Both the position numbers and the translations under genes were made by a program. The notes below the pieces were generated by a model. The model made no database searches. It saw only the letters and a program-made list of their open reading frames with translations, and was not told the DNA's origin. From Desulfurococcaceae archaeon (GTDB taxonomy: Archaea; Thermoproteota; Thermoprotei_A; Sulfolobales; Desulfurococcaceae), in contig JAPWUD010000007.1 of NCBI GenBank assembly GCA_028275705.1, forward strand, positions 1 through 63,889: a stretch of 63,889 nucleotides of DNA. Reading direction: 5' to 3'. This document shows positions 40,429-49,747 of the stretch, in pieces; position 1 is the first letter of the stretch; every line of letters starts with the position of its first letter.

Positions 40429-41547
40429 GTGAGTGAGGTGCAGGTTTATAAACCAGTACTCGATAAGCAGACGAAGCTCGTTGTAAATGGACTTAAAGTA
40501 TACTTCCCATTGAGGAAGTCTTTTGTAGAGGTTTTAATGAGGAAACCAAGGTTATATGTGAGAGCAGTTGATGGAGTATCCTTCGACGTTAAGGACGGTG
40601 AGGTTTTTGCACTTGCAGGTGAATCAGGTTGTGGTAAGACTACTACTGGAAAAGCTGTTTTAAAACTCGTTGAGACTACTAGTGGGTCTACATACTACCT
40701 ACCATCTAGGGGTATTATGGAGAGTAATCCATACTATGCACTCTACAAGAAGGTGTCTGAATATGGTCACATAGACTTACAGGGAATACCTGATAAGTTG
40801 TTTAAGCCGCTTAGGAGAGATATACAGATGATTTGGCAGGATCCATATGGAAGTCTAAACCCGAGGAGGACTATATTTGAAATACTCTCAGAGGCTTTGG
40901 AAATACATGGTGTAGGCTCAACGAAGTCTGAGAGAGAGGATATTGTGGCTAAAGCTCTAGAGGAGGTTAAATTAACACCTGCTAGTGAGTTCATGTATAG
41001 GTATCCACACATGTTGTCTGGTGGGCAGAGGCAGAGAGTTGGTATTGCTAGAGCTTTGATTCTCAAGCCATCACTTATAGTTGCAGACGAGCCTGTTTCA
41101 ATGCTTGATGTATCCATTAGAGCGGAGATATTGCAGTTAATGATGGAGTTGAAGAAAATTCATGGTTTAACATACATATTTATAACACACGACTTAGCAC
41201 TCGCAAGGTACATTTCAAACCGTATAGCAATAATGTATCTCGGCAAAATAGTGGAGCTTGGAGACGCTAGAAGGGTTATTGAGAATCCATACCACCCATA
41301 CACTAAGGCACTCGTAGAGGCTATACCAGAGCCAAACCCAGAGAGAAGACACGTAATCAAGGAACCCTCGATTAAGGGTGAAGTTCCATCGCCAATAAAT
41401 GTACCTACTGGCTGTAGATTCCACCCTAGATGCGTTGCACTAGATCAACACCCCGAACTCGAAGAGCTCTGCAAGAAGAAAGAGCCGCCATTAATCGAGA
41501 TAGAACCCGGTAGATACGTTGCTTGCTGGCTCTACACTAAGAAATAA
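40429..41547 (+). CDS. ABC ATPase of the DppF/OppF type
   Basis: A 372-residue ATPase, partner of the preceding one. Walker A is G-E-S-G-C-G-K-T-T near residue 64, the signature is L-S-G-G-Q-R-Q-R, Walker B is L-I-V-A-D-E-P, and the switch His is in F-I-T-H-D-L. The C-terminus has R-F-H-P-R-C as in Opp ATPases. A ~40-residue insertion follows Walker A (S-G-S-T-Y-Y-L-P to P-D-K-L), typical of archaeal OppF-like proteins. The frame is open from 40390, but GTG 40429 with GAGGTGG upstream is preferred; the previous stop is 10 bases away. Confidence 0.93.
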   Translation: MSEVQVYKPVLDKQTKLVVNGLKVYFPLRKSFVEVLMRKPRLYVRAVDGVSFDVKDGEVFALAGESGCGKTTTGKAVLKLVETTSGSTYYLPSRGIMESNPYYALYKKVSEYGHIDLQGIPDKLFKPLRRDIQMIWQDPYGSLNPRRTIFEILSEALEIHGVGSTKSEREDIVAKALEEVKLTPASEFMYRYPHMLSGGQRQRVGIARALILKPSLIVADEPVSMLDVSIRAEILQLMMELKKIHGLTYIFITHDLALARYISNRIAIMYLGKIVELGDARRVIENPYHPYTKALVEAIPEPNPERRHVIKEPSIKGEVPSPINVPTGCRFHPRCVALDQHPELEELCKKKEPPLIEIEPGRYVACWLYTKK

Positions 41548-42601
41548 TTTTTTCTAATAAACCAAGTAATAAGCCATCTTTATCCCCCACAACTCTCGCA
41601 ATATACTTTCCCCCAATATCTACTCTCAACCCCCTCCAACCCCTAACACCAATTAAGTACTCACCATTGATCACTCCAAGGAACTCACCCCTAAGCCAAC
41701 CACGAGCAATAACATCAACTTCAACTATATCCCCTCTACTATACTTTGGTTTAATTCTACGAGCATAGTGCATACCCCACTCATCCATACTCCACTTAAG
41801 TCTAACACCAGTCTTCTTCTCGAGTTCATCAATGAAGCTCCAGAAGTCACTCCATGAAACCTCTCTAATCCATAAACCCCGGCCATACTTGTGTCTAATA
41901 AACTTTTGAATTGTTACTGGAGGCCACTTCTTACCCGCACCTACTCTAATTGCCCAATCTATAACCCTCAATAAGTCTTCGTCATTTAACCCAGGAAGCC
42001 ATAGGGGTGTAACGTGTAGATCTATAGATGTTTCCTTCACAAGATACTCTGCTACTTTTAAAACACGGTTTACACTGTACGCTGGGGTTCCATAGAGAAA
42101 CCTTGCTTTATCCTGGTTAAGAGTTTCAATACTGAGGTTTACTCTATCAAGTCCAGCTTCATGTAGTTTATCCACTAATTTCTCGGAGAGGAGTAGTCCA
42201 TGGGTTTCCAGCGCTATTGATTTAACCCCGTTAATTCTCCTGAGTTCTTTAATTAACTCCAATAGCCATGGATATGTTAAAACATCTCCAATGGTGTCGA
42301 GTAGTACCTCTACACTACATCCCTTACTCTTCAAAACACTCTCAATACCCCTAGTGATCAAGCCCGGCTTCGCAATATACTCTGCCCATCTATGTATTGA
42401 CTTTAACCCAGCGTCAACACTGCAAAATATGCAGTTTTGTGGGCATATAGTTGTGGGTCTAGCCTGTATAACATTTGTCCCTCGATCAATAACACCAATT
42501 GCAATATAGCCCATTGGAGGGAGGTCGCTGTCCAGTCTATATATTAAACGACCATCTCTAAATCTACCTATTTCAACCACTCTACGTTGAAGACTCAACA
42601 A
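41537..42601 (-). CDS. Radical SAM protein with C-terminal beta domain
   Basis: A 354-residue radical SAM enzyme. The [4Fe-4S] motif C-P-Q-N-C-I-F-C lies near residue 54, L-E-T-H-G-L-L-L is the glycine-rich SAM-binding region near residue 148, and N-L-S-I-E-T follows. The last ~70 residues (residues 283-354) include S-R-G-D-I-V-E-V-D-V and form a beta-barrel, TRAM-like module, suggesting an RNA substrate. The reaction is unknown. It ends 11 bases inside the convergent ATPase gene end and shares the divergent promoter region with HMG-CoA synthase. Confidence 0.85.
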   Translation of the reverse strand: MLSLQRRVVEIGRFRDGRLIYRLDSDLPPMGYIAIGVIDRGTNVIQARPTTICPQNCIFCSVDAGLKSIHRWAEYIAKPGLITRGIESVLKSKGCSVEVLLDTIGDVLTYPWLLELIKELRRINGVKSIALETHGLLLSEKLVDKLHEAGLDRVNLSIETLNQDKARFLYGTPAYSVNRVLKVAEYLVKETSIDLHVTPLWLPGLNDEDLLRVIDWAIRVGAGKKWPPVTIQKFIRHKYGRGLWIREVSWSDFWSFIDELEKKTGVRLKWSMDEWGMHYARRIKPKYSRGDIVEVDVIARGWLRGEFLGVINGEYLIGVRGWRGLRVDIGGKYIARVVGDKDGLLLGLLEKIIS

Positions 42602-42652
42602 AACCCTAGAGACATGAGTATATTTACTACACCCTCATATATTCAATCAAAG

Positions 42653-43720
42653 GTGTCAGTATTGCTCCCAGAGGAGAAGACAGGTATATTGGGTTGGGGC
42701 TCTTACATACCCCGCTGGAGGATTGATCTAAAGGAAATAGCGGATTTATGGGGATTCAACCCAGAGCAACCAGAGGAACTAGCCGTATTGGAGAAGAGCG
42801 TCGCTGGTGTAGATGAAGACGCTGTCACTATGGGTTGGGAGGCGGCGTTGAATGCATTGAAGAGAGCTGGCATTAACCCCGGAGAAATTGGCGCAGTTTG
42901 GTTTGGAACAGAGAGTAAGCCATACGCTGTAAAGCCGTCAGCAACGATCATAGCTGAGGCGCTAGGCATAACCCCTAAAACCATGGCTTCAGACTGGGAG
43001 TTTGCATGTAGAGCTGCGAGTGAGGCAATTCGAGTAGCTATTGGAGCTGTTGCCTCAGGCCTTGTAAAATACGCATTAGTCATAGGTAGCGATACAGCGC
43101 AGGCTAACCCCGGGGATGTATTAGAATTCACAGCGTCCTCCGCTGCAACAGCCCTGATCATAGGGCCGAGGGATGAGGCAGCTGCCTTCTTCGAGGCGAG
43201 TGCTTCATTTGTAACAGACACACCTGACTTCTGGAGGCGTGATCACTCAAGGTATCCACTACATGGTGAAGCATTCACAGGTGAGCCTGCATACTTCAAA
43301 CACATTGTGGGTGCTGTCAAGTTATTATTTGAGAAAACGGGTTTAAAGCCCGAGGACTTCGACTACGCGGTATTCCATCAGCCAAATGGTACATTTCCAA
43401 TTAGAGTGGCGAGAATGCTTGGTATACCGAGGGAGAAAGTTCTTCCAGGCCTTGTCACTCCATACATAGGGAATAGCTATAATTCATCAGCACTCATAGG
43501 GTTGTCGAAAATACTAGATGAAGCTAAACCAGGGCAGAGGATACTACTAGCTCCATTCGGTAGTGGAGCTGGTGCAGATGCATATAGTATTGTAGTTACA
43601 GAGAGGGTCTTGGAGAGGCAGAGTAAAGCACTGAAAGTAGAAGACTACTTGAAGAGGAAGCACTTGATCTCATACGCTAAGTACGCAAAGAACCGTAGAT
43701 TAATAAACCGCATAGTGTAG
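42653..43720 (+). CDS. Hydroxymethylglutaryl-CoA synthase
   Basis: A 355-residue archaeal HMG-CoA synthase, the second step of the mevalonate pathway for isoprenoid lipids: acetyl-CoA plus acetoacetyl-CoA gives HMG-CoA. The start of the fold, G-I-L-G-W-G-S-Y-I-P-R-W-R, is near residue 11; the active Cys is in F-A-C-R-A-A-S-E-A near residue 118; F-H-Q-P-N-G near residue 241 carries the catalytic His; G-N-S-Y-N-S-S and F-G-S-G-A-G-A follow. GTG 42653 is preferred, with a TATA (tatatttac, 42620-42628) 25-33 bases upstream; an in-frame ATG at 42614 is less likely. The DUF35 partner follows directly. Confidence 0.93.
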   Translation: MSVLLPEEKTGILGWGSYIPRWRIDLKEIADLWGFNPEQPEELAVLEKSVAGVDEDAVTMGWEAALNALKRAGINPGEIGAVWFGTESKPYAVKPSATIIAEALGITPKTMASDWEFACRAASEAIRVAIGAVASGLVKYALVIGSDTAQANPGDVLEFTASSAATALIIGPRDEAAAFFEASASFVTDTPDFWRRDHSRYPLHGEAFTGEPAYFKHIVGAVKLLFEKTGLKPEDFDYAVFHQPNGTFPIRVARMLGIPREKVLPGLVTPYIGNSYNSSALIGLSKILDEAKPGQRILLAPFGSGAGADAYSIVVTERVLERQSKALKVEDYLKRKHLISYAKYAKNRRLINRIV

Positions 43721-43730
43721 GGTGGTGGGT

Positions 43731-44141
43731 GTGAAGATATCCATACCCCCAAGCTGGAGGAATAGAGTAGCTAGGTATAGATTAACTGCGACTAAGTGTA
43801 GAGACTGCGGTAGAACACTATACCCTCCCTCCGAAGTCTGCAGAGTATGTGGCTCTAGAAACGTAGAGGAAGTAGAGTTGATAAATGAGAAAGCAAAGTT
43901 AGTTACCTGGACCATTATATATAGTGCAATGGATGGCTTTGAAGATAGAAAACCAGTTATACTTGGAGTAGTTGAGACTGTGGAGTCAAAGGCTAGAATA
44001 CTCGCACCACTCACAGATATTCTCCCCGAGGAGTTAAAAGCAGGGTTGTTAATGGAGCCCGTCTTGAGGAGGATTAGTGAAGAGGGGGAGGTGGGCTTAA
44101 TCCACTATGGTGTAGCATATAGACCATTAATTAAGCCTTAG
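43731..44141 (+). CDS. DUF35 OB-fold zinc-ribbon protein
   Basis: A 136-residue protein of the DUF35 group. The rubredoxin-like zinc ribbon (C-R-D-C-G and C-R-V-C-G) is followed by an OB-fold (K-L-V-T-W-T-I-I-Y). In archaea these proteins bridge thiolase and HMG-CoA synthase so that acetoacetyl-CoA is handed on directly. Here the synthase is adjacent (10-base gap), but the thiolase gene that usually lies between is absent. GTG 43731 with GGTGGT before it is the likely start. Its 3' end overlaps the convergent radical SAM gene by 15 bases. Confidence 0.9.
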   Translation: MKISIPPSWRNRVARYRLTATKCRDCGRTLYPPSEVCRVCGSRNVEEVELINEKAKLVTWTIIYSAMDGFEDRKPVILGVVETVESKARILAPLTDILPEELKAGLLMEPVLRRISEEGEVGLIHYGVAYRPLIKP

Positions 44142-45704
44142 TATCCTCCTCGACGCATTGAATTGACCAATATTAACTTTTTCCACACCCCACCCTAGAT
44201 TTATAAAGCTCCAGGGCGTTTTATCGCCAGGATCATATCCATTAAAAACATAGCTATAGTCTAGACTTGTTTCTCTAATGGCTCTCCTCCAGCCTGATAA
44301 ACCTCCACCATGTAGTGCCCATGTGTATATGAATCTACCTAGTGGTTTTGGTGAGAGAGCGAATTGGGCTTGCACAATCCCCCAGTCTATGTCGTAAATC
44401 CTCGCCTCTACGAGTCCCTTTAACTCCTTCCGGTAGAACTCCAATTGCCTAAGAAGCTCTTCTCTATAGCTCATACCAATCCACTGGAACATAGTGTGTG
44501 GTTTGGGAATAAGGGGGTTTAGACTTAGAGTTATCTTTCTACCCCGCTCCTTCGCGTACTTAACGAGTCGGGTTATGTATTCAATATCCTCTCTCAGCTT
44601 CTCAATGCCGACTCCCTTTACACCGTATACTAGGTATAGTTTTAAGTCAAACCCGAGGTCTATGGCTTCTCTAATAACCTGCTCTATGTACTCTACTAAG
44701 CTAGTGTACTTGAAGAAGCATGATTGTAGCGTATGTGTAAAGCTCTCCGGTGCTAGTGTGAGTGTTCTCTGACCGAGATTCTTTATTAACTCAAGCGACT
44801 TCTCCAAGTACCTGCCTATCCTCAGCGAAGGCATAGTAGCAGTGAAGCCCTCACTACTCAAGTACTCTAGTAGTTTATATTGATTACTTGTAGTTGGGAA
44901 TGAGAGAGAGTATAGAACCAGTCTCTTACCACTAATAGTGTACTTTAACCCCTCCTCAATAACCTCCTTTAACTTACTTAAACCCCTCTCTCTAAATGGC
45001 TGGAATAGCCTTGACTCCATGCAGAAGCTACACCAAAAAGGGCACCCCCTAGAAACCTCTACTTTAAACCCCCTGCCATAAATAGGCTCTACAATGGTGT
45101 TTTCCACTTGTTTAACTGGGTAGAATGCACTATTTAAGTCCTCTACATGCGATTTCTCAATTGAGGAGCTTACATCACTATATCCCGGCACATATGTGAA
45201 TTTCAGCTGTGAGAGCTCCTCGAGAAACCTCTTTTTTGAATCACCATACTCTAGCCATAAATCAACCACTCTATCCAGCGTAGACTCTGCTTCGCCAATA
45301 ACAAATGCATCAATTACGTCACTATATGGAATTGGATTAGACAATGCCGCGGGGCCCCCAGCTATTACAATGCTTCTCGCTCTATTTCTCGAGTAAACCT
45401 CTATTCCTCCAGCAATTAATAACCTCACGAGGTTCACTATGTCTGGCTCATAGTGTAGCGTTGTGAGGATCAATGGGAAGTCTCTAAGTCTACTCTTCGT
45501 CTCAAGGCTTCTTGGCTCTTCTTCCAAGCCGTGTAGGCTAGTGCAGTGGAATCTCTCAACGTATACTTCTAGTCGTTTATTCAACATGTAGTATATAATG
45601 TCCGGGGATAGACTGGAAATCATAACTCTGTATAGACTTGGATATACATATGCTATTCTCGCTGAAACCCTCATTGGGTTTTTCAAAACTATATTCTTCT
45701 CCAT
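44127..45704 (-). CDS. B12-binding-like radical SAM protein
   Basis: A 525-residue radical SAM protein with an N-terminal cobalamin-binding-like Rossmann domain (I-V-I-A-G-G-P-A near residue 116). The [4Fe-4S] motif C-P-F-W-C-S-F-C is near residue 221, and V-Y-G-V-K-G-V-G-I near residue 360 is a strand-end loop. Enzymes of this size and order are the archaeal COG1032 type, active on tRNA, tetrapyrroles or lipids; the target here is unknown. Monocistronic, with the start ATG 45704 and its promoter divergent from the aminotransferase at 45771. Confidence 0.85.
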   Translation of the reverse strand: MEKNIVLKNPMRVSARIAYVYPSLYRVMISSLSPDIIYYMLNKRLEVYVERFHCTSLHGLEEEPRSLETKSRLRDFPLILTTLHYEPDIVNLVRLLIAGGIEVYSRNRARSIVIAGGPAALSNPIPYSDVIDAFVIGEAESTLDRVVDLWLEYGDSKKRFLEELSQLKFTYVPGYSDVSSSIEKSHVEDLNSAFYPVKQVENTIVEPIYGRGFKVEVSRGCPFWCSFCMESRLFQPFRERGLSKLKEVIEEGLKYTISGKRLVLYSLSFPTTSNQYKLLEYLSSEGFTATMPSLRIGRYLEKSLELIKNLGQRTLTLAPESFTHTLQSCFFKYTSLVEYIEQVIREAIDLGFDLKLYLVYGVKGVGIEKLREDIEYITRLVKYAKERGRKITLSLNPLIPKPHTMFQWIGMSYREELLRQLEFYRKELKGLVEARIYDIDWGIVQAQFALSPKPLGRFIYTWALHGGGLSGWRRAIRETSLDYSYVFNGYDPGDKTPWSFINLGWGVEKVNIGQFNASRRILRLN

Positions 45705-45770
45705 GAATCTCTATACCTATCCTAATGCTTATATACCCTACATACAAATACTAATGAATGGACTGGTATC

Positions 45771-46988
45771 ATGTTAGACTACACACGGTTATATAGTAAG
45801 CTAGCAAAGAGTATTAAGGCTTCGGAAATAAGAGAGCTATTGGCTATTATATCCCGAAGGAAGGATGTTATAAGCCTCGCTGGTGGAATACCAGACCCCG
45901 AGTTATTTCCAAGAGAGAGGTTAGCGGAGATATCGAAGTACGTCATTGAGTACTATGGAGACATAGCACTACAGTATAGTGAGACAAAGGGGGTTCCAGA
46001 GGCTAGAGATACAATATGCAAATTCCTGAGTAAAACGAAGAGTATTAAGTGTAGTGAAGATGAAGTAGTTATATCAACAGGTAGTCAGTCTGCACTAGAC
46101 TTAGTTGCAAGAGTGTTCATAGATGAAGGAGACATCGTAGTATCAGAGAACCCATCATACCTTGCAGCTATCGGTGCATTTAAGAACTCGGGGGCGAGGT
46201 TTATTGGTATACCTATTGATGATGATGGAATGAAGACAAGTGAGCTCGAGGAGAAACTCAAGAGGATTAGCCCAGATGAGAGGAGACGCATTAAATTCAT
46301 ATATACTATCCCTATAGCGCAAAACCCATCGGGGGTCTCAATGAGTAGAGATAGGAAGAAGCATTTATTAGAGTTAGCGTCTACGTATGATCTACTAATA
46401 GTTGAAGACGATCCATACAGCTTCCTGGTATTTGAGGAAGGTGTTGATAAAACACCCCTTAAGGCAATGGACCAGGAGGCGAGGGTGATCTACTTGGGGA
46501 CTGTGAGTAAAATACTAGCTCCAGGGCTTAGAATAGGGTGGATTGTAGCACCAGATGACTCAGCGAGGAAAATAGAGCTCGTTAAGCAATACGTTGATCT
46601 ACACACATCAACTCTAACGCAATTGATTGCAGCTGAGGCAATCAAGAGGGGTGTTGTAGATGAAGTAGTGTCAAAAGCTGTGCTGAGATATAGGTCTAAA
46701 CGGGACACGATGTTGAAGGCTATAAGAGACTACTTCCCAGACTACACGTGGCACTCTAAACCCGTAGGGGGAATGTTTATCTTTGCATACGTATATAAAC
46801 AGGGATTTGACACAGGTGCATTATTACAGAAGGCTATTGAGGAGTATAAAGTAGCTTATGTCCCTGGTGGGAGTTTCCACGTTGACGGAACGGGTAGGAA
46901 TAGTATGAGGCTTAGTTTTAGCTATCCATCACACGAGCAGATAACTAGTGGAATAGAGAGAATTGCAAAGTTAATTAAAGAAGCGTAG
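45771..46988 (+). CDS. Class I aminotransferase (LysN/2-aminoadipate-type)
   Basis: A 405-residue PLP enzyme of fold type I. I-S-L-A-G-G-I-P-D-P near residue 36, Y-S-E-T-K-G near residue 72, V-E-D-D-P-Y-S near residue 222 and T-V-S-K-I-L-A-P-G-L-R near residue 245 (PLP lysine) are all present. This set is typical of archaeal 2-aminoadipate/multispecific aminotransferases related to LysN and MocR domains. A TATA (gcttatatacc) lies about 35 bases upstream and a GGT just before the ATG. The substrate is uncertain. It ends 3 bases from the convergent MDR gene. Confidence 0.9.
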   Translation: MLDYTRLYSKLAKSIKASEIRELLAIISRRKDVISLAGGIPDPELFPRERLAEISKYVIEYYGDIALQYSETKGVPEARDTICKFLSKTKSIKCSEDEVVISTGSQSALDLVARVFIDEGDIVVSENPSYLAAIGAFKNSGARFIGIPIDDDGMKTSELEEKLKRISPDERRRIKFIYTIPIAQNPSGVSMSRDRKKHLLELASTYDLLIVEDDPYSFLVFEEGVDKTPLKAMDQEARVIYLGTVSKILAPGLRIGWIVAPDDSARKIELVKQYVDLHTSTLTQLIAAEAIKRGVVDEVVSKAVLRYRSKRDTMLKAIRDYFPDYTWHSKPVGGMFIFAYVYKQGFDTGALLQKAIEEYKVAYVPGGSFHVDGTGRNSMRLSFSYPSHEQITSGIERIAKLIKEA

Positions 46989-46991
46989 TTT

Positions 46992-47864
46992 CTACTTCAA
47001 TGATAAAATAAAGCCAGGGCTGCGTGGAGGCAGTAAACCCACAATATTTTTTAAATCTTCAACTTCCACTACTCTAATAATTTTAGCTAAGTCGCCCGAG
47101 ATCTTGTTAATGATAGATAATTCCACGCTCGACACATCACTAACTATGTTTACAGTATATAGGGCTCCACGTTTTTTCAATGGGATGTAGTGAGTGAATG
47201 AAAGAGGTGAGACAATTAGTCTCTTATAGTCAAGCCTGGTGGCGAGTCTATTTTTCGAGGCCTGGTTAATACTAGTTAACACTATAGAACCCCACTTCTC
47301 CACGACATCACCTATATGTTTGTAAATAGTGAAGCCATATTGAAGAACTAGTTTGCTTGATTGCTCACAGTAGTATGCTGGCTCTACGCCCCTATACCTC
47401 AAGGCAAGACCCGTTAATAGGCCAGTTAATCCACAGCCCTCAATTAGCACGGGTTCCAGGGACTCCATTGCTATTGAAGTAGAGTGCTTTATGAGGGGTT
47501 TAATAGAGTCTATTGGCTTGGGGTCGAGTAGGACATCGTCTAGGTATGATGGGTGGATTGATGTATAGTTCGCCAGTAATCCATCTACTTCGACCCCTAG
47601 TAGCCCGTGGTCGCCAAATGGCTTAACAGTAAATACTCTCCCAGTATACTCGGTGTTAGAGCCTGAAACCTCTATAACCCTGGCCACACCGAAGCTTCCT
47701 AGAACTACTGGGGGGTTTGCTGGGAGCAATCCCTCAATAATGCTTCTCTCCAGATCTCCAATATAAACGTAGATTGGCTTTAATAAAACAGGCTCTCTAA
47801 CAACGACACCAGGGTACTCAATGATCTCTAATCTACCCGTGAAAACAGCCATTTTCTGCCTCAT
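46992..47864 (-). CDS. Alcohol dehydrogenase-like (MDR) protein
   Basis: A 290-residue protein of the medium-chain dehydrogenase/reductase fold. The catalytic-like N-terminal part has L-L-P-A-N-P-P-V-V-L-G-S-F-G-V, and the Rossmann part begins at E-G-C-G-L-T-G-L-L near residue 145. The usual Zn-ligand Cys/His set and the N-terminal G-H-E are not visible, and the length is short, so catalysis may be altered. Two ATG starts (47864 and 47852) are possible. No operon partner. Confidence 0.65.
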   Translation of the reverse strand: MRQKMAVFTGRLEIIEYPGVVVREPVLLKPIYVYIGDLERSIIEGLLPANPPVVLGSFGVARVIEVSGSNTEYTGRVFTVKPFGDHGLLGVEVDGLLANYTSIHPSYLDDVLLDPKPIDSIKPLIKHSTSIAMESLEPVLIEGCGLTGLLTGLALRYRGVEPAYYCEQSSKLVLQYGFTIYKHIGDVVEKWGSIVLTSINQASKNRLATRLDYKRLIVSPLSFTHYIPLKKRGALYTVNIVSDVSSVELSIINKISGDLAKIIRVVEVEDLKNIVGLLPPRSPGFILSLK

Positions 47865-47927
47865 GGAATCCTCCTCTCTAGATTTATTAACTACTTCTTT
47901 ATAGCTTTGATAAGCATAATATGATTA

Positions 47928-48302
47928 ATGGGTTTTCAAAGCGGTGTAGAAGCCGTGAGTGAAGAGGAGTCAGAGTTTCCCGTGCACTGGGTTAGTAAGG
48001 AGGCGAGGTATAGGATTATTGATTTAATGCTTTCAACGAGGAGCATTATAGAGCTTGCAAGAGTACTAGGAGTCTCACCAACAGCTGTGAGGAAGTATGT
48101 TAAGAGAATATCTCACCCTAGTGATGTAGTATTAGCGAAGGCTATTAATGCCGCTGAAATATATGAGAGGGAGTCAATAATTAAAATAGTTATTGATGAC
48201 TTGATCGAGGCATTATCGAGGCTATATAAATCAGTTGATGACAGGCAGAGGGAAGTAATTAGAAGTAAGCTTTCAAAAACACTAGGGGTAAGGATTTGCT
48301 AG
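47928..48302 (+). CDS. Small helix-turn-helix protein, first of a four-gene cluster
   Basis: A 124-residue protein with a helix-turn-helix (S-I-I-E-L-A-R-V-L-G-V-S-P-T-A-V-R-K-Y-V near residues 38-60), preceded by an acidic start and followed by a helical C-terminal half (S-I-I-K-I-V-I-D-D-L-I-E-A-L) that could mediate oligomerisation. It is likely a DNA-binding regulator or an accessory factor of the cluster. It overlaps the next gene by seven bases. The function is unknown. Confidence 0.75.
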   Translation: MGFQSGVEAVSEEESEFPVHWVSKEARYRIIDLMLSTRSIIELARVLGVSPTAVRKYVKRISHPSDVVLAKAINAAEIYERESIIKIVIDDLIEALSRLYKSVDDRQREVIRSKLSKTLGVRIC

Positions 48303-48673
48303 GCGAAGACTTATTTACACCCACAGGAGGAGTTATTGGAGACTACTCCCTCCTCTTAGAGTACTTAAAGAAGTGTAGAGAGAGGGGGCTAGACTGCAGC
48401 ACTATACTACCCTCATCGAGTATACTTGGAGAAATTCAGGGTATTATAGAGCACCGCTCTACGAGGTTTATCGAGCTCGTGGAGTATTTGCAGAGTATAC
48501 ATGGGGAAAACATTAATTGCGATGTATGCGTAGAGGCTTTTCAACAATTATATGGAGTGAAGCCGAGTTGTGAAGAGGCTATTAAAATGCTTATAACACA
48601 GTTAACCTCGTGGTATCTAGAGATCCTTGAAAGGCTTGGATATGTAAAGATTAAGCAAGCTTGGAGACCATGA
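48296..48673 (+). CDS. Helical protein of unknown function, cluster gene 2
   Basis: A 125-residue protein I do not recognise. It has four or five cysteines (K-K-C-R, D-C-S, N-C-D-V-C, S-C-E-E) in a mostly helical sequence, so a metal site is possible. It starts with TTG within the tail of the helix-turn-helix gene (TTGCTAG), and its TGA overlaps the next ATG (ATGA), which indicates strict translational coupling across the cluster. Confidence 0.7.
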   Translation: MLGEDLFTPTGGVIGDYSLLLEYLKKCRERGLDCSTILPSSSILGEIQGIIEHRSTRFIELVEYLQSIHGENINCDVCVEAFQQLYGVKPSCEEAIKMLITQLTSWYLEILERLGYVKIKQAWRP

Positions 48674-48969
48674 GGCATAGGGAGATAGTTGGAAGAATTG
48701 TTGAGGCTGTTGTGTGGCATTTACGTAGAGAGAACATTTTAGTTTCAACGTGTGAAATAAGGGAGAAGACCTCGAAGTATGAGGTATTCCTTAGACTCGA
48801 GGATAATATTGCTGGTTTATCAACTATAAAAATAATATACTATAATAATAACCCATTGAAGACAAGAATTTACACGGGTAGAACAAGCCTAGACTTGAGG
48901 CTAAAGAGGATTGTAAAGAGGGAGCTAGAGAAAATGGTTGGTGGAGATGAAGACACCGCACAAGGCTAG
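48670..48969 (+). CDS. Small protein of unknown function, cluster gene 3
   Basis: A 99-residue protein starting at ATG 48670, which overlaps the stop of the previous gene (ATGA). It has an amphipathic helix (I-V-G-R-I-V-E-A-V-V-W-H-L-R-R-E-N), then a beta-rich central part with Y-E-V-F-L-R-L and I-K-I-I-Y-Y, then a basic helix (R-L-K-R-I-V-K-R-E-L). Neither family nor function is recognised. Its 3' end overlaps the fourth gene. Confidence 0.65.
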   Translation: MRHREIVGRIVEAVVWHLRRENILVSTCEIREKTSKYEVFLRLEDNIAGLSTIKIIYYNNNPLKTRIYTGRTSLDLRLKRIVKRELEKMVGGDEDTAQG

Positions 48970-49699
48970 AATACAGGTTGCAGTGGCGCTTCTAAGTGAG
49001 TTTACTAGGCAATTAAACCAATTGGATAGAGCTAAAGCTGTTGATTTACTGAGGAAGAACTACGAGGCTAGGAAAATAAACCCCATAAGGGGTAAGACTC
49101 AGCCACCAGACCTATATGATAAGGAAATGGCTACTCTCTACGTGATTGGAAAGTATGGTTTGAAACTAGACTTGGAGTACCCAGAGCTCGTTGAGAAGAT
49201 ATTCTACATTGAGAAAAACCTAGAGGAAGCACTAGATGATATAGCGCAGAATAAATTCCAAGAAGCTAGAGAGAAGTTGAAGCATGTTTCTCCAACAGGC
49301 GTTATTGATAGCAACACTATTGCAAGGCTACTTAGAATACCACTAACACGGCTAATGCTGGGGTTTATTAGTGAAGAGGAATTCAAGAGTATAATGCAGA
49401 AGGTACTAGAGGCTATTCCAGAGGAGGAGAAGACTTTGAGGAACTATGCAAGGTTCTTCGTAGCCTATAAACTCGCGGAGGCAATATATAAGGGTGAAGT
49501 CAAGACTAGGGAGGAGAAAGAGGCATTGAAGAAAGCCCTAGCTATTAGAATAGGGTTTCCAAGGTCTACTCCAAGCGATGAATACACAGCCGCTATAGCA
49601 GCCCAGGTATTCAACATAGATGAGAAAACACTAGAGAAAATACTCAGTATTAGAAAGCAGAAAACAAGCCAGGAATCAACAAGGGAGTCTCCTAGTTAA
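48947..49699 (+). CDS. DUF2192-like crenarchaeal protein, cluster gene 4
   Basis: A 250-residue mostly helical protein, similar in length and pattern to the crenarchaeal family DUF2192 (for example R-K-N-Y-E-A-R-K-I-N-P-I-R-G near residue 40 and Y-V-I-G-K-Y-G-L near residue 66). ATG 48947 or TTG 48938 can start it; both overlap gene 3. The C-terminal tail is Ser/Arg-rich. The function is unknown. The four genes appear to be one transcription unit with overlaps at each junction. Confidence 0.65.
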   Translation: MKTPHKARIQVAVALLSEFTRQLNQLDRAKAVDLLRKNYEARKINPIRGKTQPPDLYDKEMATLYVIGKYGLKLDLEYPELVEKIFYIEKNLEEALDDIAQNKFQEAREKLKHVSPTGVIDSNTIARLLRIPLTRLMLGFISEEEFKSIMQKVLEAIPEEEKTLRNYARFFVAYKLAEAIYKGEVKTREEKEALKKALAIRIGFPRSTPSDEYTAAIAAQVFNIDEKTLEKILSIRKQKTSQESTRESPS

Positions 49700-49747
49700 A
49701 TCCAAATACAATAATTAAATCCATAAATATTGATTTAATCAAGGTGA

